NCBI GenBank assembly: GCA_002329645.1
Contig: DCTS01000032.1
Location: forward strand, 10,672-39,960
Source of the DNA: Lachnoclostridium sp. UBA1434
GTDB lineage: Bacteria > Bacillota > Clostridia > Lachnospirales > Lachnospiraceae
Direction: 5' to 3'
Length of the DNA: 29,289 bases
Both the position numbers and the translations under genes were made by a program. Below the pieces are notes generated by a model. That model did not search any database. It saw nothing but the letters and a program-made list of their open reading frames with translations, and had not been told where the DNA came from. Of the stretch, positions 1-6,895 are shown piece after piece. How positions within the stretch are numbered: position 1 is the first letter of the stretch; each line of letters starts with the position of its first letter.

Positions 1-101
1 ATACGGGCTATTTCCCCCGCCTCAAGCCGCATGCTTAATATATCATCTGTAATTCTTACATTCTCCGTAATTACGGCTCTTATTTTAACTGCCGTTGCCA
101 T
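1..101 (-). CDS. pyrK: Dihydroorotate dehydrogenase electron transfer subunit PyrK, N-terminal fragment
   Basis: Only the first 33 codons are inside the window; the gene runs off the left edge. The ATG at 101-99 is preceded by a good ribosome binding site (AGGAG, about 6 bases upstream). The peptide begins MATAVKIRAVITENVRI and continues to LSMRLEAGEIAR, which resembles the opening beta-strands of the PyrK flavin/iron-sulfur subunit, where a similar TEN-(I/L)-TDD-hydrophobic-SM pattern precedes the FAD domain. PyrK pairs with PyrD to pass electrons from dihydroorotate to NAD. The nearby pyrF and pyrC genes on the same strand support this. The FAD-binding and cysteine-rich regions lie outside the window, so the call rests on a short match plus context. 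It could be another ferredoxin-reductase-like protein. Confidence 0.65.
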   Translation of the reverse strand, partial: MATAVKIRAVITENVRITDDILSMRLEAGEIAR

Positions 102-142
102 ATATATCTCCTATCCGGCGGCATGAATATGCCGCTTTTCGT

Positions 143-547
143 CTATCCTTTCAGGACCTTTACGTAAACCTTCCTGATTCTCGGACCGTCAAATTCCATA
201 AAGTATATACCCTGCCACGTTCCAAGCACCAGCCTGCCGTTCTCAACAATCAATGTTTCCGAGAAGCCGATCATACTTGCCTTTATATGAGCCGCAGAAT
301 TGCCCTCGCTATGTCTGTAGCCGTCCGACAGCGGAACGAGCTTGTTAATCTCCATCATAAAATCCTTAACCACATCCGGATCCGCATTCTCATTGACTGT
401 TACCGCTGCTGTGGTATGAGGGATATATACTATACATATTCCATTCTCTATACCGCTTTCCTTGACTATATCCTGCACCTTGCGCGTAATGTCAATCATT
501 GCGGTATGAAGATCCGTTTTTACTCCAAAGCTATAATAGCCGCTCAT
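143..547 (-). CDS. YjbQ family protein (UPF0047)
   Basis: A 134-residue protein of the YjbQ/UPF0047 family, a compact beta-rich trimeric fold. Some members show weak thiamine-phosphate synthase activity, but the physiological role is unsettled. The family signature is clear: PHTTAAVTVNENADPDV in the first half and SEGNSAAHIKASMIGFSETL followed by GRLVLGTWQGIYFMEFDGP in the second, with the conserved histidines. The reading frame is open further upstream to 601, but I chose the ATG at 547 because it gives the usual family length and has a GGAAGGG ribosome binding site at good spacing; an in-frame ATG at 556 is too close to that site. The gene lies just after the ABC permease (stop at 608) and 41 bases before pyrK on the same strand, so it may be co-transcribed with either. 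Confidence 0.9.
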   Translation of the reverse strand: MSGYYSFGVKTDLHTAMIDITRKVQDIVKESGIENGICIVYIPHTTAAVTVNENADPDVVKDFMMEINKLVPLSDGYRHSEGNSAAHIKASMIGFSETLIVENGRLVLGTWQGIYFMEFDGPRIRKVYVKVLKG

Positions 548-607
548 GAAAAGCATCCCTTCCTTATCGTATATATTATAAGCAAATCGGAAGCAGAACA
601 CAACATG

Positions 608-1567
608 TCAACGATCCCTGACCTTCTTTCTTTTCATCAGAAATGCTGATAATGCCAGGAATAGCAGCCCGCTGACTAACAACATGATAAACTTCATCAG
701 ATCAGTTATCTCATTATCCCCCAGCTTAATTGTTATACCCATATACTCATAATAAGTATCTATTGCCTGCTTAGGAAGCCCTGCAAAGGTTCTGACCACA
801 GCATCCTCAACGAATATCCTGCGCATCCAGGCACTGCCTGCACACATGGGGAACAGCATAAGTATCTTGCCGACAAAGTCCGGCATATATCCAATAGGTA
901 TGTACATCCCCGTGATAAAGCCTACCAGGGTACCTACAAGTGTGCTAAGGCCGCCGTATGAGCTTGGGGTATGCGCAAAGCTGGATAAAAAGAACATAAA
1001 ACAGGTAGCCGAGAAGGAATTAAGAATAATCAATCCGATTATCCTAAGAGCCTGCATAGCCGTAATAATAGTCCCTCCCGTCATAAACATGAATATCTCT
1101 GACAAAACTACAGTACCCAGACTGAATATCATACTAAGTATGAATGCGGCTGTTACATAACCGCTAACCAGTACCAGCCTCGAAACCGGTGATACATAAA
1201 AGGTCCCCAGGCGATTATTATATTCATCCTCTATCATAAGGCCGATAACACCCAATGAAACCGTTACCCCGTTTACAACGGTTATCCCGGCTATTATCAT
1301 GGATAACACCAGATCCCTGGCATTCTTATCATCAAGCAGCGGGTCCCTTACTCCGCTTATAAGCTGATTGGCAGGGATATTGGCAAGTCCGGGCATTTTA
1401 TCCATATCCCTTAAAACACCCTTGACGATATCAACATTCATATCTCCCAGGAAAACCAACATCAGCAATATTATAATCAGCATTGACAGGGAGGAATAAA
1501 ATACATTCTCCTTATTCCTGCAATATACCAGCATGTTCCTGTATACCAAAGCTCTTAAGGTTTTCAT
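608..1567 (-). CDS. ABC-2 type transporter permease
   Basis: A 319-residue integral membrane protein. One membrane segment lies near residues 25-42, a long extracytoplasmic loop follows (about 43-85), then a cluster of about five hydrophobic segments runs to the C terminus, ending in a basic tail (MKRKKVRDR). This is the layout of the ABC-2 permease family used by drug, lipid and polysaccharide exporters of the DrrB/YadH kind. It starts 13 bases after the stop of the ATPase gene, behind a GGAGG-type site, so the two form a standard exporter pair. The substrate cannot be told from sequence. The divergent P450 gene next door makes a lipid-like substrate or oxidised fatty acid conceivable, but that is inference only. 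Confidence 0.85.
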   Translation of the reverse strand: MKTLRALVYRNMLVYCRNKENVFYSSLSMLIIILLMLVFLGDMNVDIVKGVLRDMDKMPGLANIPANQLISGVRDPLLDDKNARDLVLSMIIAGITVVNGVTVSLGVIGLMIEDEYNNRLGTFYVSPVSRLVLVSGYVTAAFILSMIFSLGTVVLSEIFMFMTGGTIITAMQALRIIGLIILNSFSATCFMFFLSSFAHTPSSYGGLSTLVGTLVGFITGMYIPIGYMPDFVGKILMLFPMCAGSAWMRRIFVEDAVVRTFAGLPKQAIDTYYEYMGITIKLGDNEITDLMKFIMLLVSGLLFLALSAFLMKRKKVRDR

Positions 1568-1579
1568 ATTATTTGCCTC

Positions 1580-2509
1580 CTATTCGGCATCCGGCAGCTG
1601 CTTGCCGGTTACTTCTATAAAAACATCATCCATTGTTCCCTGCAGCACTTCGAAGGCTGTAATCCACGGTTTTAGTTCGTTAAGCACAGGAATTGCCGAC
1701 ATGGTATCAGGGATATATAAGGTCAAGTGATTGCTCTTTTCCTTAAAATCAAGTCCGAGTTTTACGACAATCTCCGTTATCCTCTCATAATTATCGGCAA
1801 ACACTCTGATTCTGTCGGAGGCGTAGGTTTGCTTCAGCATTGTCGGAGTATTATATGCAACGATTTTACCGCTGTCTATGATTGCCACATGCCGGGCTCT
1901 CGCAGCTTCCTCCATATAATGGGTGGTAAGGAAGATTGTCATATGCTGTTCCTTCCTTAGCCTTTCAATGCATTGCCATACGAGTCTCCTGGTCTGCGGG
2001 TCCAGACCGGTGGTAGGTTCGTCCAGGAATAAAATATCAGGACGGTTCATTATAGCCCGCGCAATTTCACATTTTCTCTTCTGTCCTCCCGACAGCTCCT
2101 GATACTTTCTGTTCAAAATGTCGCCTATATCCAGGAAATCACTTACCATAGACAGGTTTTCCCGAATTCTGCTCCTGTTTTGCTCATACAGATAACCCCT
2201 TGTCATGAGATTCTGTGTTACTGTAAGTTTACCGTCAAGACTGTTGCTTTGAAATACCACACCTATTCTGGCACGGATACTATCGTTATCGCTGCCCAGC
2301 TTATATCCGCACAGGCTGGCCTCTCCGCTGTCCTGGGAATACAAGGTGCATAGCATATTAATTGTGGTGGTCTTACCTGCTCCGTTAACACCTAAAAATC
2401 CGAACAGTTCCCCCTTCTCCACATTGAAACTAATGCCATCCACCGCTTTGACTTCACCAAAATGCTTTACAAGGTTCTCTACGCATATAGCATTATCCAT
2501 TTCACCCAT
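1580..2509 (-). CDS. ABC transporter ATP-binding protein (DrrA/CcmA type)
   Basis: The ATPase of the exporter whose permease follows. Numbering from the ATG at 2509 (309 residues): Walker A GVNGAGKT at 40-47, Q-loop glutamine near 87, signature LSGGQKRK at 139-146, Walker B ILFLDEP at 159-165 and switch histidine near 197. All catalytic elements are intact. About 90 C-terminal residues beyond the ATPase domain are typical of this exporter subfamily. The frame is open to 2554, but GGAAGGGAG lies just before the ATG at 2509 and an in-frame ATG at 2500, so either of those is the likely start. The gene is divergent from the P450 gene; their 5' ends are 130 bases apart, which would allow shared control. 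Confidence 0.92.
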   Translation of the reverse strand: MGEMDNAICVENLVKHFGEVKAVDGISFNVEKGELFGFLGVNGAGKTTTINMLCTLYSQDSGEASLCGYKLGSDNDSIRARIGVVFQSNSLDGKLTVTQNLMTRGYLYEQNRSRIRENLSMVSDFLDIGDILNRKYQELSGGQKRKCEIARAIMNRPDILFLDEPTTGLDPQTRRLVWQCIERLRKEQHMTIFLTTHYMEEAARARHVAIIDSGKIVAYNTPTMLKQTYASDRIRVFADNYERITEIVVKLGLDFKEKSNHLTLYIPDTMSAIPVLNELKPWITAFEVLQGTMDDVFIEVTGKQLPDAE

Positions 2510-2639
2510 ACTCCCTTCCGGATGCAAGAATTTCCTATCAAATAATATATTCATAATATACTTTATTGCTTTGAAAAATGCAATAAAAACATATATTTGC
2601 AGATAATACTATATAAAAATATGAAGTGGAGATATCGGT

Positions 2640-3899
2640 ATGAGGCTAACTAATTACATTCCCAAGGATAAATGCTTTGACAATACTTTAAGGCTGCTGC
2701 TTGAGGGTTATAATTTTATTCCCAACCGCTGCCATAAGCTAAAATCAGATTTATTTATAACAAGGCTTATGGGCCGTAAGGTAATATGCATGAGCGGTAA
2801 GAACGCCGCAACACTCTTTTATGACAGGATGTTATTCACCAGAAAAGGAGCCATACCCCGGCGCATCCGGAAAACTCTGTTCGGAGAAAAGGGAATACAG
2901 ACCCTTTGCGGTCCGCAGCACCTGCACAGGAAGAAAATGTTTGCAGGTTTTATGACTCCAGCCTCTATTAACAGGCTTGCTGAGATTTTTCGCAGTGAAT
3001 GGCAGCGCAGCGCAAGACGGTGGCTGGATGCGGACAGGATATGCTTATTTGACGAAGCTGCGCTTATGTTATGCAGGGCAGCCTGCAGATGGACACATGT
3101 CCCCTTAAAAAGATGTGAAGCATGGCAGCGCTCCAGGGATTTTTCTGCAATGGTGGACGCTTTCGGTGCAGTGGGTCCAAGGCATTGGAAAGGACGGTGC
3201 GCGAGGAAAAGAACTGAAAGGTGGATAACGGGAATAATCCATAAGGTCCGTACAGGAAGGCTTGACATACCTCAAAACTCAATACTGCATCAAATAGCCT
3301 TCCATACAGGTCTTGACGGAAGGCTTCTGGATGCTAAAACTGCTGCAGTTGAAATAATTAATATTTTAAGGCCGATAACAGCTATTGCCACCTATATAAC
3401 CTTTGGTGCGCACGCCATGAAGATACATCCGGAATGCCGGGAAAAAATCCAGAAAAAGGATGGCACTTATACTGAAATGTTTGTGCAGGAAGTGCGCCGT
3501 TATTATCCCTTTGGTCCCTTTCTTGGCGCAAGGGTGCGTAATTATTTCATATATAAGAACTACCTCTTTAAAAGGGGGACCTTAGTCTTTCTTGATATAT
3601 ATGGAACCAATCATGATCCCCGCATATGGAAAAAGCCATGGCATTTCATACCTGAGCGCTTCCGGAAAAGAGACATTAGCCCCTATGATTTTATACCACA
3701 GGGCGGCGGGGATATGCTTAAAGGAACCAGGTGCCCCGGTGAGCAGATTGCAATAGAGCTTATGAGGATCAGCATGGATTATCTTGCCAACCGCCTTGAA
3801 TATACCGTCCCTGTGCAAAAGCTTAAAATCAGCTTAAGAAGAATACCAACTCTGCCTAAAAGCAGGTTTATAATGGAAGGCATTAAACGCAAGGATTGA
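2640..3899 (+). CDS. CYP152-family cytochrome P450, fatty-acid peroxygenase
   Basis: A 419-residue haem protein that closely resembles the Bacillus subtilis fatty-acid hydroxylase CYP152A1 (YbdT, P450-BSbeta) along its full length. Shared blocks include VDAFGAVGPRHWKG (172-185), FVQEVRRYYPFGPFLGA (281-297) and the haem loop FIPQGGGDMLKGTRCPGE, with the thiolate Cys at 365. Arg244-Pro245 in NILRPITA matches the substrate-carboxylate-binding Arg-Pro of this family, which replaces the usual acid-alcohol pair and lets the enzyme use hydrogen peroxide without a reductase partner. Gln87 aligns with Gln85 of CYP152A1, the position that is His in the decarboxylase OleT, so hydroxylation of fatty acids is favoured over alkene formation. 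A GTGGAG site precedes the ATG. It converges on pyrF, whose stop is 13 bases away. A related enzyme is known from Clostridium acetobutylicum. Confidence 0.95.
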   Translation: MRLTNYIPKDKCFDNTLRLLLEGYNFIPNRCHKLKSDLFITRLMGRKVICMSGKNAATLFYDRMLFTRKGAIPRRIRKTLFGEKGIQTLCGPQHLHRKKMFAGFMTPASINRLAEIFRSEWQRSARRWLDADRICLFDEAALMLCRAACRWTHVPLKRCEAWQRSRDFSAMVDAFGAVGPRHWKGRCARKRTERWITGIIHKVRTGRLDIPQNSILHQIAFHTGLDGRLLDAKTAAVEIINILRPITAIATYITFGAHAMKIHPECREKIQKKDGTYTEMFVQEVRRYYPFGPFLGARVRNYFIYKNYLFKRGTLVFLDIYGTNHDPRIWKKPWHFIPERFRKRDISPYDFIPQGGGDMLKGTRCPGEQIAIELMRISMDYLANRLEYTVPVQKLKISLRRIPTLPKSRFIMEGIKRKD

Positions 3900-3912
3900 C
3901 TTGTCACCGGCA

Positions 3913-4833
3913 TTACATCCAGGCTTGCTTTAGGTCCTCCCTCATATCCAGCACGGCCTGCCTGGAGGCATCCGCATAGGCTTTTTCACCGAAGCCTTCG
4001 TATGCCTTAAGCTTATATGCCGCTATTATTCCCCGTGACGAGTTCACTATTGCCCCGAGGCCGTCCTTATTAAAGTAGGGTTTTAAATCCTTAGCCTTCC
4101 CTCCCTGGGCTCCGTAACCCGGTACCAGTATGAAGGTCCTTGGCATAATCGAACGGAGTATCCTTCCCACCTCGGGATAGGTTGCTCCCACTACGGCTCC
4201 CACATAGCTGTAGCCTTCACCCATATGGAGCATCCCCCATTCGGCCACCTTCTCTCCGACAAGCTCATAAAGCGGCCTGCCGCATGTCAGCTGATCCTGA
4301 AATTCACCGCTGGATGGGTTGGAGGTCTTGACAAGCACAAATATGCCCTTGCCCTCTTTCTTGCATACATTAATAAAAGGAAGAATACCATCGGAGCCAA
4401 GGTATGGATTAACGGTTATAAAATCCTCATCAAAACCCTTAAATTCCTTCCCCCTGATTGCAATCCTGCCAAGATGACCGGTTGCATAAGCCTCCGATGT
4501 TGAGCCTATATCGCCTCTCTTAACATCTCCAATGACGATCAGGCCCTTGCTTTTAGCATATTCAATTACCCTCTTATAAATTACCAGGCCTTCAGGTCCG
4601 AACTGCTCATACATGGCAACCTGAGGCTTGACTGCAGGCACCAGATCATATACAGCATCTATTATGCCTTTGATATAAACCCATATTGCCTCGCATATGC
4701 CTTCTATATTCCCGCCATATTCCTTAAATGCTTTATCAATTATGAAGCCCGGTATATAATCCGGCATGGGATCAAGTCCGACAACCACCGGCGCTTCAAG
4801 CTGCTTAATTCTCTCTGCAAGCCTGTTAATCAT
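3913..4833 (-). CDS. pyrF: Orotidine 5'-phosphate decarboxylase, type 2
   Basis: Makes UMP from OMP, the last step of de novo pyrimidine synthesis. At 306 residues it belongs to the longer, subfamily-2 group rather than the roughly 230-residue enzyme of Bacillus. The opening strand ends VVVGLDPMP (Asp21), Lys69 lies in AVKPQ, and the catalytic Asp-Lys-x-x-Asp motif is IGDVKRGDIGST (Asp103, Lys105, Asp108). The phosphate-binding end is seen in VPGYGAQGG and VNSSRGI. The ATG at 4833 has an AAGGATG site. It follows pyrC on the same strand after a 158-base gap that holds two small hairpins. Downstream, instead of pyrK, it meets the convergent P450 gene. Confidence 0.96.
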   Translation of the reverse strand: MINRLAERIKQLEAPVVVGLDPMPDYIPGFIIDKAFKEYGGNIEGICEAIWVYIKGIIDAVYDLVPAVKPQVAMYEQFGPEGLVIYKRVIEYAKSKGLIVIGDVKRGDIGSTSEAYATGHLGRIAIRGKEFKGFDEDFITVNPYLGSDGILPFINVCKKEGKGIFVLVKTSNPSSGEFQDQLTCGRPLYELVGEKVAEWGMLHMGEGYSYVGAVVGATYPEVGRILRSIMPRTFILVPGYGAQGGKAKDLKPYFNKDGLGAIVNSSRGIIAAYKLKAYEGFGEKAYADASRQAVLDMREDLKQAWM

Positions 4834-4882
4834 ATTATCATCCTTACTTATTATGTTTTATAATAAACTTTACCCAAGTCAA

Positions 4883-4920
4883 GGACACTAATAAGGATGT
4901 CCGCAGAGCGGGTCCGCTCT
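4883..4920 (-). other. Two adjacent small inverted repeats in the pyrC-pyrF gap
   Basis: Read on the minus strand, a 6-bp stem (AGAGCG/CGCTCT, 4-base loop, plus strand 4905-4920) is followed by a 5-bp stem (GGACA/TGTCC, 10-base loop, 4883-4902). No T-run follows, so these are not simple terminators. They could be a processing or attenuation element between the two pyr genes. I do not see a convincing PyrR-binding loop. Confidence 0.35.
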
Positions 4921-4991
4921 ATTATTAACTGTTTACAATCCAGGGTATAGTTTATAAGTCGTTGACACTTTCATTACACATTTAAGATATA

Positions 4992-6278
4992 TCAATTACT
5001 ATAATAGTTATATACAATCCTTCCGGAAACTATGGTGTATAATATCCTCCCGTATACCATTCTTCCGTGGAAGGGGGTATTTCTTCCCTTTGAGAAGAAG
5101 CTTTCCCTGTCAATTTGATAATGTTCATCCGGGTCGGCTATCACTATATCCGCCATCCATCCCTCGCTTATACAGCCTCTCTCAATACAGGCAAGCCTGG
5201 CAGGAAATGTGCTTATTCTCTCTACCATCTGATATGGTGTCAGATAACCGGTTTTGACAAGTTCGGTAAGAGAAAGTGCAAATGCTGTTTCAAGCCCCAC
5301 TATACCAAAGGGGGCATCAAGCATTGAGCCTGCCTTTTCCTCAGCGGAATGAGGAGCATGATCCGTGGCAATTACCTCGATAATACCGTCCCTCAAGGCT
5401 TCCTTCAAAGCTCTGACATCCTCAGGGGATCTAAGCGGAGGATTCATCTTGAAATCGGAATCGTCCTCTGTTATATCCTCCTCACTCAGGGTAAAATGAT
5501 GCGGACAGCACTCCGCCGTAACAGGCAGCCCTTCCTGCTTTGCACCGGCAAGCAGCTTTATGCTTCCTGAGGTTGATACATGGCACAGGTGAAGTCTTGC
5601 CCCGGTTTCCTCTGCAAGCTTAATATCCCTGTCAACTATAACCTCCTCGGACTCTTTGCTTATTCCTGGAAGCTTAAGCTCCTCCGCCTTGCGGCCTGCA
5701 TTTATTACGCCGCTACCTGCAAGGCTTTTATCTTCACAATGGGCAAATACCGGAATATCGTATTGCCTTGCCAGCTGCATCCCTCTTGTATACAGCTCTG
5801 AATCCATGACGGATTTTCCATCCTCGCTTATGGCTATTGCACCGGCCTTCACCATACCTTCTATATCGGCAAGCTCAAGGCCTTCCTGCCCCTTTGTGAC
5901 GGCACCTATCGGCAGGACATTTATCACGGCTTCCCTGCTTGCCTTTTCAAGTATCTCCTTCACTCTGTCAGGATTATCCGTTACCGGCATGGTATTCGGC
6001 ATTGCGCATATGGTGGTGAAGCCTCCTGCTGCTGCCGCCATTGCACCTGTTTTTATAGTCTCCTTATGCTCGTATCCAGGCTCTCTGAGATGTACATGCA
6101 AGTCCACAAATCCGGGCATAACATATTTTCCTGTAGCATCAATAACCAGATTATCCTCCTCCGGCTGAATTTCCCTGGCCACCCTTGTGACCATTCCCTC
6201 CGATATCAGGACATCATATAGTCCTTCCCTGCCTGCTCCCGGATCAATAACATATCCATGTCTTATAAGTATCTTCAA
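4992..6278 (-). CDS. pyrC: Dihydroorotase, type I
   Basis: Catalyses ring closure of carbamoyl-aspartate to dihydroorotate. The 428-residue protein has the amidohydrolase metal site: His61 and His63 in DLHVHLREPG, Asp153 in SEDGKS, His180 in FAHCED, His233 in LCHVST and Asp306 in TDHAPH. The substrate-binding CAMPNTMP is at 91-98. These mark the class I (Bacillus PyrC-like) enzyme. The start codon is TTG at 6278, supported by a strong GGGAGG site 7 bases upstream and by homology from the first residues (KILIRHGYVIDPG). It lies 60 bases after the Nudix gene and 158 bases before pyrF, so it is probably read through from the argS direction. Confidence 0.96.
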   Translation of the reverse strand: MKILIRHGYVIDPGAGREGLYDVLISEGMVTRVAREIQPEEDNLVIDATGKYVMPGFVDLHVHLREPGYEHKETIKTGAMAAAAGGFTTICAMPNTMPVTDNPDRVKEILEKASREAVINVLPIGAVTKGQEGLELADIEGMVKAGAIAISEDGKSVMDSELYTRGMQLARQYDIPVFAHCEDKSLAGSGVINAGRKAEELKLPGISKESEEVIVDRDIKLAEETGARLHLCHVSTSGSIKLLAGAKQEGLPVTAECCPHHFTLSEEDITEDDSDFKMNPPLRSPEDVRALKEALRDGIIEVIATDHAPHSAEEKAGSMLDAPFGIVGLETAFALSLTELVKTGYLTPYQMVERISTFPARLACIERGCISEGWMADIVIADPDEHYQIDRESFFSKGRNTPFHGRMVYGRILYTIVSGRIVYNYYSN

Positions 6279-6316
6279 ACTGTCCCCTCCCTGAGATAGT
6301 TTTTGATTATATATTA

Positions 6317-6335
6317 ACAGGCCTTCCTTGCCTGT
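6317..6335 (-). other. Short inverted repeat between the Nudix gene and pyrC
   Basis: ACAGGC and GCCTGT are separated by 7 bases, about 40 bases before the pyrC start codon. On the minus strand it is followed by TTAATATAT, which is a poor terminator tail. It may weakly separate the Nudix gene from pyrC or affect translation of the TTG-initiated pyrC. Confidence 0.3.
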
Positions 6336-6338
6336 GCT

Positions 6339-6770
6339 TTATGAAAGCTCGCTATATTCCGCTCCGTCGTCTAAAGGCAGCTGCCCGGTCCTTTCTATAT
6401 CCTCAAGGATATTCTTGCTTATGTAATCGGCAAATTCATCTCTTTTTATCCATGCATAACCCGACAACTCTTCAGAAATCACTACCGCCTCGCAGGCAGC
6501 AAGACAAAGGTATGCAATTCCGATATTGAATACATCTCCGGTTGTAAATGACCATGTGTAAAGGGTTCTTTCCACTTCCACCGTAAGCTGCGTCTGCTCA
6601 TAAACATTCCTGACTGCAGCTTTCTCCGGATCCTCCATAAAGTCTATTGTACCGTCAATGAATTGCCATTGATACGGCAGATCAACACGGTCATCATACC
6701 ATTTTTTGACCACCAGATATTTCTCACCGTATTTTACAATTCCCTTAACCATAATCCTGTATTTGTTCAT
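6339..6770 (-). CDS. Nudix-fold protein with a degenerate Nudix box
   Basis: A 143-residue protein that looks like a Nudix hydrolase: KGIVKYGEKYLVVKKW is the typical first strand pair, and GTIDFMEDPEKAAVRN begins the Nudix helix with correct spacing (G, five residues, E, seven residues, R). The core REUxEExGU is altered, however. It reads RNVYEQTQL, so the first Glu of the metal-binding helix is Asn, the second Glu is kept, the third is Gln, and the late Gly is Gln. Catalysis is therefore doubtful, and it may bind a nucleotide or act as a sensor. A GGAAGGTGA site precedes the ATG. It stands between the DUF815 ATPase gene and pyrC on the same strand. The ligand is not evident. Confidence 0.75.
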   Translation of the reverse strand: MNKYRIMVKGIVKYGEKYLVVKKWYDDRVDLPYQWQFIDGTIDFMEDPEKAAVRNVYEQTQLTVEVERTLYTWSFTTGDVFNIGIAYLCLAACEAVVISEELSGYAWIKRDEFADYISKNILEDIERTGQLPLDDGAEYSELS

Positions 6771-6895
6771 TACATCACCTTCCTGATCCCATATAGTCCT
6801 GGTTTTATCATGCCTGTCTGCTTTGCTTATCTGTCTGTCATAAATATATGCTTATCTGTTATTTATCTTATTTAATCCCGTCTGCCCGCTAATTC

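Noticed and set aside
95..649. A 184-codon plus-strand frame opposite the YjbQ gene
   Set aside because: It lies antisense to a clearly conserved YjbQ gene, has no recognisable domain and is rich in residues typical of shadow frames.
1580..3899. P450 and ABC genes as part of a larger natural-product cluster
   Set aside because: No synthase, ligase, carrier or tailoring gene accompanies them; the neighbours are pyrimidine genes and a YjbQ protein.
4834..4880. TTGACT...TATAAA as a separate pyrF promoter
   Set aside because: The two boxes are only 14 bases apart, too close for a sigma-A promoter.
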